NCBI GenBank assembly: GCA_034698045.1
Contig: JAQGAU010000392.1
Span: 1 to 29,242, forward strand
Origin: Paramacrobiotus richtersi
Taxonomy: Eukaryota > Tardigrada > Eutardigrada > Parachela > Macrobiotidae
Length of the DNA stretch: 29,242 nucleotides
Reading direction: 5' to 3'
Shown here piece by piece: positions 20,126 to 29,242 of this stretch. Within the stretch, counting starts at the first letter, position 1; each line of letters begins with the position of its first letter. A model generated the notes under the pieces. The model saw only the letters and a list, made by a program, of their open reading frames with translations. It ran no database searches and was not told where the DNA came from. Made by a program: the position numbers and the translations under genes.

Positions 20126-22305
20126 AGTAATACGGTGTTTGTACGCGTGTTATACTGTCTGTGTTTGCTTAGTGATTGTTCAGTATTGTACGATCCAGCT
20201 GCACTTTCTTATCAGACTTGTCATCTCACCGTATATAGTCGTGGCGAATGTGGTTGCAGCGACATCAGTTGATTTATCCGAGAGATTGATTCTAACAACA
20301 TCTTGTCACTGGGAACTGTGGTCTGTGATTTCATGTAGGAAGTAACTGCTTTCTATCGGAAACAAAGGACACGGTAGTGTTCTTAGTGTTCGGTTATCCG
20401 TGTGTGTGTGTTTGGATATCATAAACGAGTGTTTGTGATACCGGGAAGATTTCGCAATATATCCACAGAGAGGGGAGTCAAGGGAAGAGTCTTGCTTACT
20501 GACGAGTGTCGGTTGGTGGGTATGCTCGGTTTTACGAGGTATAACCGCTATATCCCGTCACGTGGAAAAAAAATTAAATATTGTTGGAATGATTAATTTT
20601 TCTTGTCTTTGTTGTCCACGCATAGTAATTGATTGATAAGTGATGACATAGTGGATAGAATGTAACTACTACCCTGGCTGTATCTGTAGTGCACTTAGGC
20701 CATTGCTTTCTTAATATTTAGCTGCAACTCAGCAGGTTTTCTTTACTGATAAATTCTTGTCTTTGTTGTCTACGAGTATTATTTTACTGTACGATCATTT
20801 TGATACGCATCGCATACTCAGGTCGCATAGTCAAGGCTGTCAAGCATCAGACGCTCCCATGTACTTGTTCAGTTTCCAGTTGTACCAGAAATTAGTGGCA
20901 ACAACATTATTACTGTCTTAGACTATCATAGTTGAAAACTGTGCCGACCATATCGTAGACTTCAAAATTTCCCTGTGCAGCTTTTTTTGGACTGGTCTGG
21001 TCACGGAGCGGGAACGCTGAGACAGAATTTGGCCATAGTGGAATACATTTAATATCTCCATCTTTGTATATTAGAACTGTCCATAACATACGATTCCATG
21101 CCGACCAGTTTATAGCGGTAGTAACGAAAAGAAATGGAAGCAAAAAGTAAAAGACACGGTGTACACAAGCCACAGAGAAATTATACAAAACTGATGTATT
21201 CGGTGGCCGAGATAAGTACCGCACTGTACGCAACGAAGTCAGTACTGTACACAACTTAAACAAACTTTGTTACGCATGCATGATGGATCACTGTGCGCGA
21301 AAAACTGGAATGAACAGTCAATGGTGAATTTAGTGACCGGTGAAGTTTGGCGGAAAGCGGAAATCACCTAGGTTGTCCTTAAATCAGAACAAAACCGGTA
21401 TAACAGATCGATCGTAGGTGACAGAATCGTCTGCTGTCGTCTTTGATGATCTTAAATAAACCTATTGGTTACGTTACCCCACCAGACGTTGACGATTACA
21501 AAGTGCATGATTCAATACTAAGGACAACGCAATAAGGTAAGTACTGTAAAAGAAAAATGACGATGACTGCTTGAACAGGACCGTTATCAGATAATTTCAG
21601 GAAGCTTGCTCCTGAGTGGCTTTATCGAGTCGTCGCACTACCTCATGGCCGTACATTTTCCTTGGAAACCTTGTTGAGCCTTGTTGCCGACGGCTGAGGC
21701 ATGTGACGAATCGCATAGCGGAGCGGTAAGTATGACCTTACTAAGCCGGAAGAAGTTAACCGCCCATTGTATCTTTATAAATCCGTATAGATATCAACGC
21801 TAAATAAACTACACATACAGACTTTCAGACTGACTTTAGACTAACTTCCAACTTCCACTTCAGCTATGAAAACGTCCCGTATACATACTAAACACCCAAA
21901 ACTAACAAAGAAAGAGTTACTAACACACTGATTAACATCGACAGTTTATCCCATTAAAGGATCATTAAGTAAGTCATAATAACACAGTCGATACATATCC
22001 ACTTGCACCTGTTACACTGCATTTAGGTCAACGGAGTTATCCACAACTACGACGCTTATGCAACCGGCGCCATGACATCAGGATGATTTCATAGTGACGA
22101 CTTCCGGTCGTTACAGGCATGGGGTTCCACAAGTGGGCAACGTGCGGCTGGTAACTGTTTCTGCGATAAACATAGGTACATAGCAAGAATGGTGGCGGTC
22201 TGATGGTCGTCAGCATTCTGCAAAAGTGTTGTTTTTGCTAAAACTGCTGAAATTCTTGTACGTCTCGTCGCTTTGGTTCGTTATTAGGGCCCAAACCTGA
22301 TAAGA
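20126..22305. other. About 2.2 kb without a supported gene
   Basis: A 117-codon minus-strand frame (20910-21263) has a hydrophobic stretch, but no signal peptide, domain or splice context convinced me. A 16-bp direct repeat tcttgtctttgttgtc occurs near 20600 and 20757. No tRNA was recognised. Confidence 0.4.
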
Positions 22306-22312
22306 TATAAAG
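22306..22312 (+). promoter_or_regulatory. TATA box upstream of the small secreted peptide exon
   Basis: TATAAAG is located 133-139 bases before the ATG at 22445. It supports a promoter here independently of the exon prediction. Confidence 0.4.
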
Positions 22313-22444
22313 ACCGTGAAACAAAACATGCTGCAACAGAGTTGTGAAAAACACGTTTGTCATTCGGTCCGTCGCTCCCTTGTGTTTGTTTCGAAAACAC
22401 TGCTCTACACTGCTTTATTTGTTTTGAGAACACTGTTGTGAACC

Positions 22445-22662
22445 ATGCATCCGGTATTCGTTAGCATTTGTATGATTGTTGCGCTGTGTTCGTCAGCGTG
22501 CTCTGCCGCTCCTTTCTTTGGTTTTCCGTAAGTGCCTACGTAGTAATAGGCTGAGGTTAAGGTCATCATAGACAGCATAAGGTGAAATTGTAACTGCTTT
22601 TTATTGTTATATGGTACTTACGTGTAACTTCCTACAGCAATTGGGATCGTTTTTTTACATAG
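22445..22662 (+). CDS. Candidate two-exon small secreted peptide
   Basis: Exon 1 (22445-22527) starts MHPVFVSICMIVALCSSAC, a typical signal peptide with likely cleavage after CSAA or ACSA, and ends at a GTAAGT donor. A 110-bp intron with acceptor cttcctacag leads to exon 2 (22638-22662). Exon 2 adds NWDRFFT and a stop in the matching phase, for 35 residues in all. The predicted mature peptide, about 13-14 residues, is PFFGFPNWDRFFT with or without a leading Ala. It is rich in Phe and has no dibasic or amidation signal. The signal exon is convincing. The second exon is the nearest compatible acceptor, and a later one could give a longer product. I do not recognise the peptide. Confidence 0.45.
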
Positions 22663-22984
22663 CTATTTTTGCGCTAATAGATGTATTTTGCGCGATGGAT
22701 TTAGAATTGCATTAATTGTCAATCTGCCAAGCTAAGTTGCATATTTTGAAATACTTGAGGTGTATGTGTCGTTAACGACATGCACAGACACGCGTGTATA
22801 CTGGACACTGGTTCGCAAACGCATTTTTACGAAAGTGGAAACGAACGGTCAGTATGCTTTTCCGTTTCTTTTAACATCCAGTGTCGTCGGCTGGTATATT
22901 TCTACATTCTTTTGAATTCATTACGTAATGCTGAATTGTACGTAGACAATTCAACGGACAGATCGACGAATGGCAATAACGAAT

Positions 22985-25470
22985 TTACGATCATTTACAA
23001 TAGTACAACATACAAATAATGAAGCAGTGTTTCTGATAGTAGTTATATCGCAACAATGACCGTTTGTTCCGTACGAGAGATGGAGTGGACATAATTGCGT
23101 GTTCCGCTGAATGGCGCTGATTAACGTTTTCCGTACCATAAGGTCGGCGGTTAGAAGGAACAATGTTATCGGCTCCATTGTTCATTAAATTTTGTGTTTA
23201 ATAATAACCCATCAGCCACTTGAAGCAGCCTTAAAGTTGCGAACTCCGATAGTAAAACAATAACACGGGCACGCTGTGTTGGTTTCCATTGTTTTCATTA
23301 TCAGCTTGAGAAAGGGACCGAGTTATGAAACTCTCTATTTAAGGCACATTTCGGGAGATCAGGAACTCCAGAAAAGAGTTTCCGTATCTGTAGCAAATAT
23401 CTGCCTTTTTTGTAGCAGAAGGGTTCATTTATACAGCGCAAAATGGCACTGCGAACTGTTGCCATTGTTCTGCTTGCCTGTACTGCAACTTTAGCGCAGA
23501 ATAATGCATGCTCATCGGAATTTAGCAACAACTGGCGGAGACGATGCGATAATTATTTAGAGCAAGCTCTTAATGTCCCGACTCTGCCTGGTCTGTACAA
23601 TTCTTACCTGAATGGTACTATTTTTTATGGGAATATGGAGTACGAAATCTATAGCACCGTCCACCAAGTGTGCCAGTAAGTAAAGTACATGTTTCGCTAT
23701 AGTTGAACAAATAACGCATTATGAATGCAGTTGTGCAATAGTGACATGTACAGATTTACAGTCAACAGACACACGAAGGACGATTACGAATTTACGATGA
23801 GTGGAATTCATTGGTATGATTTTTCCAGTTGGTTCAACGAGTCGGCTGTTTGCGAAAAAGACCTGGTGCAGGCCTGCCATGCAGACGATTATTCCAGGGT
23901 CTTTGAAGTATGGATGCATTATGCCATCGTACGCTCATGTAACTCGTCCAATGCGATCGGGGTGATTGGAAACTTTCTAAACTGCAACAGGAAGTTCGAC
24001 TTTATCGGCCGATTTCAGCAGGAGATTGACCAGATTGCCAGCACAAATCCGTTTTCTTCGGCTCTGGAACCATTCGACAACGTATGCTTGTAAGAATGAA
24101 TAACCTGTCTTGTGAAACCCTTTGCGTAGTAATTAATAACTGCAAGTTCACAACGCATAATAAAACAAGGTCTACTTTAACTGATTTTAATCAGCTCATA
24201 CTATGCGTTACGTTTATACTCTACAGATATTTATTGGTTCAAGAAATCTGTCTGTCGTCTTCGTTTAAGAAATCTGTCGTTTAAGTACTCAGATTTATTT
24301 CTGTTTGTTGTTTGTATTGTAGTGGCATTATTCCTGCCAACCGGCATTTAGATGCCAATAATTTTTGTAATTAGGCGTTTATCTTTCTTTTCTATAGAGC
24401 ACTGCGAAGGCTTTATCACGGATTTGATACGGCCGAAGTGATATCGTCCTGTGGATTGGCCGCATGGAATTCTACCATGCGGTTTTTGAGTGGCGTAGAA
24501 GATGGCTTTGAATGTACTAGAAGTACGGAACACTTTTCATGCACGTTTTTGTCGCCGTTTCTAAATGAAACGGAAATGAATCAGCGTTACTCTTATCTGT
24601 TGGCTGCATAAACTTGGTCCTTGCTTATGCATCTGTACTGTTGAGTGACCAGTAGTAATTGTGATGAAATTCAGTAATATCGAGTCATATTCTGATAACC
24701 CTATTCACCTAAGAATACGCAACATTTCAACAGAACCCCGTTGGCTGTTTGCATGCCGGTACCTTAAATTACCGTTTGGCATACTTTGGGGCAAATGTCG
24801 AATTTTAGGAGTAATTGACCTATCATGTTTCGAGCCATATATCAGTTTCCACTTTCAGGCGCAAATAGTTTCTCGAACATACAACACGTCATGGACCCAA
24901 TCCTGCTGCTTCCAGCGCTTCCCTCCACGACACCCGATCCGTGGGCAACCAGTGGAACCCAACCCACTTGGTCTCCTTGGCAAACCACGCCTGATTGGTG
25001 GCAGTCGGTGACGACAGCGCATCCCTGGTAGCTGACCACCACGGATGACGACTGGTGGCGACCAACAACAGCAGCTCCGACGGTCCACATCCCCGAGTAC
25101 CTTCTCAAGCCGTTCAATGCCACTTGCCGCAAAGGACAGATGCACCTCTCAGAAACTGATCCGGATCTCGTGGATGCCGTCAGTCTGGTGTTTGACGGTG
25201 ACAACACCCTTAACTGCCGACTGATACTCAATGATCTGCACCATTGGATCGTGGCGAAAATGGGAGACACCAGACAGAAGAGGTCATTTGATGAGGAGCC
25301 GATTAAGGTGACTTGTACCCGTGGAAACTTGACTGTGTCGAGTGTGGATCCGGGAACGTCCGAGTCGACGGATTTGGTATTCCAGACGGGCGCATCGACT
25401 CGTTGTATTACTGTCTTCAGAGAGTTCTTGACTTACATTACTGGTTCCCTTAAATCATACCTAATTTAGC
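22985..25470 (+). repeat. Segmental duplication, unit 1
   Basis: Unit 1 (about 22985-25470) and unit 2 (about 25915-28390) align from some 450 bp before each ATG to just after each final stop. Flank landmarks shared by both are cagtgtttctg, gttttccgtaccataag, gaaggaacaat, cacgctgtgtt and caggaactccaga. Similarity drops sharply after the last stop codon. Exons are better conserved than introns. Confidence 0.8.
23443..25469 (+). CDS. Unrecognised secreted Cys/Trp-rich family, copy 1; long form interrupted
   Basis: Exons 23443-23675, 23829-24089, 24398-24513 and 24859-25469 follow the same phases as copy 2. The signal peptide MALRTVAIVLLACTATLA is followed by CSSEFSNNWRRRC. Exon 2 has WFNESAVCEKDLVQAC, NFLNCNRKFDFIGRFQ and LEPFDNVC. 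Exon 3 has VISSCGLAAWNST and GVEDGFEC. Exon 4 has the Trp/Thr/Pro linker and a C-terminal domain with RQKR. In exon 4 a TAG at 25029-25031 (after HPW) replaces the TGG of copy 2, which would stop the long form at 260 of 406 residues. The exon 3 donor (T|GTACTA) is weaker than in copy 2 (T|GTAAGA), and the TATA box of copy 2 is not conserved. Reading past the donor gives an intact 235-residue form ending YSYLLAA at 24611. It may be a dying copy or one specialised for the short form. Confidence 0.7.
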
Positions 25471-25914
25471 TCTTTCTGTAACATAAACGGAAACTTAACC
25501 CAGTATTGTTTAAATGTCAGCACTTCACATATGTTTTTCTTCGCTGTTCCAAGTGGTGAATAACTCTGCAGCAAGGGAACAAGACCAAGTAAAAACGTTC
25601 TTGAGTGACATGCTAGCACCATATGTCCAGCATATGACTCTTAACTTGATGTATTTACAATCGAGTCAAACGGGATCGTAGCGCTTTTCTGCGCGTTATA
25701 CGTGAGTTGTCCCTGCTTATATAAATTCCATATCGTTCTTAATACATACGATGAATTTGACCAGTTACGAATAATTCCAATGCAACACGATAAATTAGAC
25801 TTACCAGAGCTTGCCCGATACATTCGAAGGAAGATCAGCTGACGTAATTTTGGCACGTTTTTGTGGACGTTGTACCTTTTTGTTGCTGTGGTATTCTACA
25901 TTTCTCATTGCTAG
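25471..25914. other. Spacer between duplication units
   Basis: Unique to this position compared with the flanks of the two units. Only short frames occur and no gene is supported. Confidence 0.4.
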
Positions 25915-26303
25915 TAACACTTCGCTGTCGCCTGTCGGCATATACGGATAACGAAGTCAGTGTTTCTGTTATTATGGCACAACAATGATTGTTCTGTACG
26001 GGGGACGGAGAGAACATAGTTGCGTTCTTCGCTGATTGCCGTTTTCCGTACCATAAGTCCGCTGTTTGAAGGAACAATATTATCGGCATCATTGTTTATT
26101 TATTTCTATATGGCAACGGATAAGCCACCAACCACATGAAACAACATTATATAACAGTGAATTTCGATAACAAAACAGTAGTATGGCCACGCTGTGTTAG
26201 TTTCCCCTGTTTCCCTTATCAGTCTGAGAAACCGGCAGAGTTATATAGTTCTGTACTTAAATTACGCTTCCGAGGTTCAGGAACTCCAGAACAAAAATTT
26301 CCG

Positions 26304-26314
26304 TTTATAAAAAA
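26304..26314 (+). promoter_or_regulatory. TATA box of copy 2
   Basis: TTTATAAAAAA lies 40-50 bases before the ATG at 26354. In copy 1 the aligned bases, following the same tttccg, read tatctgtagcaaa and lack a TATA box. Confidence 0.5.
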
Positions 26315-26353
26315 TTCTTCGCTTTTTACTAACAAGAGCCCATACAGCACACA

Positions 26354-28390
26354 ATGATATTGGTAGTTTTTGCCGTTCTGTTGCTCTCGGGTACGGCGAC
26401 GCTAGCGCAGAATAATGGCTGCTCATCGGAGTTCAGTAACAACTGGCGGAGACGATGCGATAATTATTTAGAGCAAGCTCTTAATGTTCAGAATCTACCA
26501 GCTCTGTACCAGGCTTATCTGAATGGTACTGTTTTTGATGAGGCTATGGACGTCGACATCTATTTCACTGTCTACGGAGTGTGCTAGTAAGTAAAGTACA
26601 AGTTTCGGTATAGTTGGAGAAATAAGAAATTATTAATGCAGTTATGCATTAATGACATACATATGTGTAGATCCGTAACATTGGCTTATATAAAGACAAT
26701 TTAATTAAAGTAAAAATTGACCGCCCAAGAGTTTTTTTATTTCATTCACATTCCGTTTTCTTTACATCCTATGCCACGGCACATTTTGATATTCTTGAAA
26801 TTTGTAGCGTTCGATAATTTATACTGTAGATAAACAATCAACGGACACACAAACGATGATTAAGAATTTGGGATAAGCTAAAACATGAATTTATCCGCAT
26901 GCTTTTTTCCAGCTGGTTTAATGAGTCAGCTAGTTGTGAAAAAGAGCTGGTGCAGGCCTGCCATCCAGACAGTTATTCCAGGGTGTTTGAAGTATGGATG
27001 CGTTATGCCATTGTACGCGCATGCGACACGGCCAATACGCTTGGAGTGATTGGGAATTTCTTAAACTGCAACAGAAAGTTCGACTTTATCGGTAGATTTC
27101 AGTACGAGCTGGAGCGCATTGTCAATATTAGCAGCATAAATCCGTATCCAACGTTATCGGGTCTGGAACCATTCGACAACGTATGCTTGTAAGAATTAAG
27201 AGGTTTTCTTGGTAAACACCTTGCGCAGTGATCGATGACTGCAACCAAGGATAAAATAGAGTCCAACTTAAACTGCCGCTAAGTAATTTAAATACTCAAC
27301 GTTACCTTTGGACTCTCGAGAAATTTGTTTTATTGGTTCACTTTGATGTGACTATATATGCCTGTGTTGCGATGACATTGTACCTGTCAAATAATTAAGG
27401 TCTTCTTTCTTTTTATATAGGGCCATGCGAAGGCTTTACTTGTGGTTTGGTGAAAGCGAAGTGATCTCGGCCTGTGGACTACGCGAATGGAATTCTACGA
27501 TCCAATTTTTGAGAGGCGTAGAGGATGGTTTTGCCTGTAAGAAACAGTTCTCACGCACTTTTATACATGAAACGGAAATGAATCGGCGTTATTCTTATCT
27601 ATTGGCTGCATAAGCGTGATCTCTGTGAACTCCTGGGTAACAACTAGTAATTGTGTCCAAACTCGTTGGCACCGATTTATATTCTCTGATACCCCTATTC
27701 ATTTCAAAATAATCAGCATTTGAGCCCAGTCTTCTTTCCAACCACAATGTTGGCAGCAAGAGTAGGTAATCTTGCCATGTCTTTCGAGTCATTCATCCGT
27801 TCTTGCTTTCAGGTGAAAATAGCATTTCCTACATTGAGTACGTCATGAGCCCAGTCCTTCCTTTACCGGCCGTGCCAACCACATCACCGTCCCCCTGGCA
27901 AACCACCACACCCAGCTGGTGGCAGTCACCGACGACAGGGTACCCTTGGTGGCAGACTACCACAGATTACGACTGGTGGCGACCAACAACACCAGCTCCG
28001 ACTATCACAGTCCCCGAGTACCTGCTGAAGCCGTTCAACGCCACCTGCCGTAAGGGACAAATGAACCTCTCCGAAACTGATCCGGATCTGGTGGATGCCG
28101 TCAGTCTGGTGTTTGACGGTGACAACACTCTCAACTGCCGACTGATCCTTAACGATCTGCACCATTGGATCCTGGCGCAAATGGGAGAGACTAGACAGAA
28201 AAGGGCCTTTGATGAGGAGCCGATTAAGGTGGGCTGTACGCGAGGGAACTTGACGGTGTCGAGCGTGGATCCGGGAACATCTGAGTCGACGGATTTAGTG
28301 TTTCAGACGGGCGCATCGACGCGTTGTATTACTGTCTTTAGAGAGTTCTTGACTTACATTACTGGCTCTTTTAAATCTTACTTAATTTAA
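26354..28390 (+). CDS. Unrecognised secreted Cys/Trp-rich family, copy 2 (intact)
   Basis: Exons 26354-26586, 26913-27188, 27421-27536 and 27813-28390 encode 400 residues with good GT-AG sites (gtaagt, gtaaga, gtaaga; ttccag, atatag, tttcag). Residues 1-18 are a signal peptide (MILVVFAVLLLSGTATLA). Residues 19-209 hold regularly placed Cys (CSSEFSNNWRRRC, VC, ASCEKELVQAC, RAC, LNC, NVC, SACG, FAC) and many N-glycosylation sequons. Residues about 235-272 form a linker with repeated PSWWQ, YPWWQTTT and DWWRPTT. The C-terminal domain (about 275-400) has three Cys and a furin-like R-Q-K-R at 336-339, which would release a 61-residue end piece. The protein is probably secreted. No known domain was recognised. 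An alternative 233-residue form ends YSYLLAA (stop 27611-27613) if the exon 3 donor is not used. Confidence 0.78.
27537..27613 (+). other. Conserved alternative C-terminus of copy 2 (read-through of the exon 3 donor)
   Basis: Beyond the donor, the frame continues to HETEMNRRYSYLLAA and a stop. Copy 1 has NETEMNQRYSYLLAA and a stop at 24609-24611. Of the three base differences from ETEMN to the stop, two are synonymous, and similarity falls directly after the stop. This pattern suggests coding constraint on a short isoform. Confidence 0.5.
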
Positions 28391-29004
28391 TTCTTGACTG
28401 AAAACGAAAGGGTAGGTTATTGAGTAGTGCATAGATAACAGCATCTACTCAGAAGATGTGCAGCATTGTATAACGCTGCACCAAACGTTTCCTCAACGAC
28501 CTAGAAAAAACGTTTTTGAATGTCGTGCTGACATCGGATGTCCCGTTGACAAGTTATTTATTCGGCATTGAGTATTTCTACATAACTAACAGGGCGGATA
28601 TTCAAAATTTTCCGATTGGACAACGGTCAACAGTTTTCATCTGCGTCATCCACTTACACGTACGGGTAGTTCGAAAGCCTGTCACAGGCTGAAAGTTACG
28701 CCGAGCAACATTTATGTCAAGGAGGGTCCGTGATCGCATTGACCCATGATCTGAAATGTACAATGAGCTGCGAGCGTGGTCCGAATGTGACTGTCAATTA
28801 TGTACCTGCCAAAATGTACCCCCGGACATTACTGCCGGGTCCCCTTTGTAACCGTCGCCAAAACTGTAACCCTCGCGCAGGCGTAGGTAAACAAATGACC
28901 TAGGAGGGCTGGACAAAAACGGGATCAGTCCGAGGACCGCAACCAAGCGCTACCACCGCCACCAGTGTGACCACTGACAAATTTCCCATAAGCCCGGATT
29001 TGAG
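28391..29004. other. No gene seen
   Basis: Includes a small palindrome gcctgtcacaggc and, at 28823-28839, cggacattactgccggg, which resembles the tandem unit that follows. No coding exon is supported. Confidence 0.4.
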
Positions 29005-29160
29005 ATTATTGCCCGCAGTATGGGGACATTATTGCCGGTACTACGGGGACACTATTGCCGGTAGCAAGGGGAACATTATTGCCGGCATGGAGGTGAGTAA
29101 GGGAGCATTATTAGGGGCTCAGGACTCGGCCATATTGCCGGTACCTCCAGGCCGACAATA
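29005..29160. repeat. Degenerate 23-24 bp tandem repeats
   Basis: Units start at 29005, 29028, 29051 and 29075 with the core attattgccgg and, a few bases later, ggggac or ggggaac. Further decayed copies reach about 29160 (attattagggg, atattgccgg). The 64-codon frame across them is a by-product of the repeat. Confidence 0.65.
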
Positions 29161-29242
29161 ATATGTAGATATGGCACCGTTTTTACACCATTTAAAACCC
29201 CTGATGATCCCGGGGATGTACATCCCTACGTCCCTTCACATC

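Larger units (their letters stand above)
25915..28390 (+). repeat. Segmental duplication, unit 2
   Basis: Partner of 22985-25470, starting near gtcagtgtttctgttatt and ending at the stop of the second gene copy. Its intron 1 is longer (326 versus 153 bp), so indels occurred after duplication. Confidence 0.8.

Noticed and set aside
20910..21263. 117-codon minus-strand frame with a hydrophobic stretch
   Set aside because: One hydrophobic run but no start context, splice partner or recognisable fold. Left as possible but unsupported.
28967..29161. 64-codon frame at the right end
   Set aside because: Its translation is generated by the tandem repeat and has no other support.

Overview
This window looks like part of an animal nuclear genome. 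Genes are short and split by small GT-AG introns (about 65-500 bp), many products have signal peptides, and there is a 7TM receptor, Kazal, thyroglobulin type-1, Ig I-set and leucine-rich-repeat proteins, plus several small mobile elements. The F-box relic at the left resembles, from memory, a multicopy F-box family of tardigrades, so a tardigrade is my best guess. That assignment is an inference.

Layout. 1-672 (-): truncated non-LTR retrotransposon reverse transcriptase running off the left edge. 1053-2960 (-): decayed F-box gene with several frame breaks. 3011-6930: an intact divergent class A GPCR (4283-5407) between inverted, degraded, formerly coding repeats, with a palindromic MITE-like element on each side (about 3600-3880 and 7131-7546). 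8497-8709 (-): a solo first exon of the secreted family that is tandemly duplicated at the right end. 9592-13881 (+): three tandem Kazal inhibitor genes sharing one architecture, each with a 22-nt first coding exon; the third is broken by a hAT-type MITE with an 8-bp target duplication. 14185-15255 (-): secreted two-unit thyroglobulin type-1 protein. 16179-16894 (-): small intracellular single-Ig protein. 18786-20125 (+): secreted LRR protein. 22445-22662 (+): candidate two-exon secreted peptide. About 22985-25470 and 25915-28390 (+): a 2.5-kb segmental duplication carrying two four-exon genes of a secreted, cysteine-containing family I do not recognise. 29005-29160: short GC-rich tandem repeats.

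How the genes relate. Three Kazal genes (serine-protease inhibitors) next to a thyroglobulin type-1 gene (a fold often inhibiting cysteine proteases) form a putative protease-inhibitor cluster. The strongest candidate for something undescribed is the duplicated family: signal peptide, three Cys-bearing exons, a Trp/Thr/Pro-rich linker, then a domain with a conserved furin-like RQKR site. It also has a conserved alternative in-frame C-terminus reached by reading past a splice donor placed inside a Cys codon. The Kazal genes show a comparable arrangement, in which spliced and unspliced reading both supply the sixth Cys. All exon joins are from reading splice sites and paralogue comparison; no transcript data were available.
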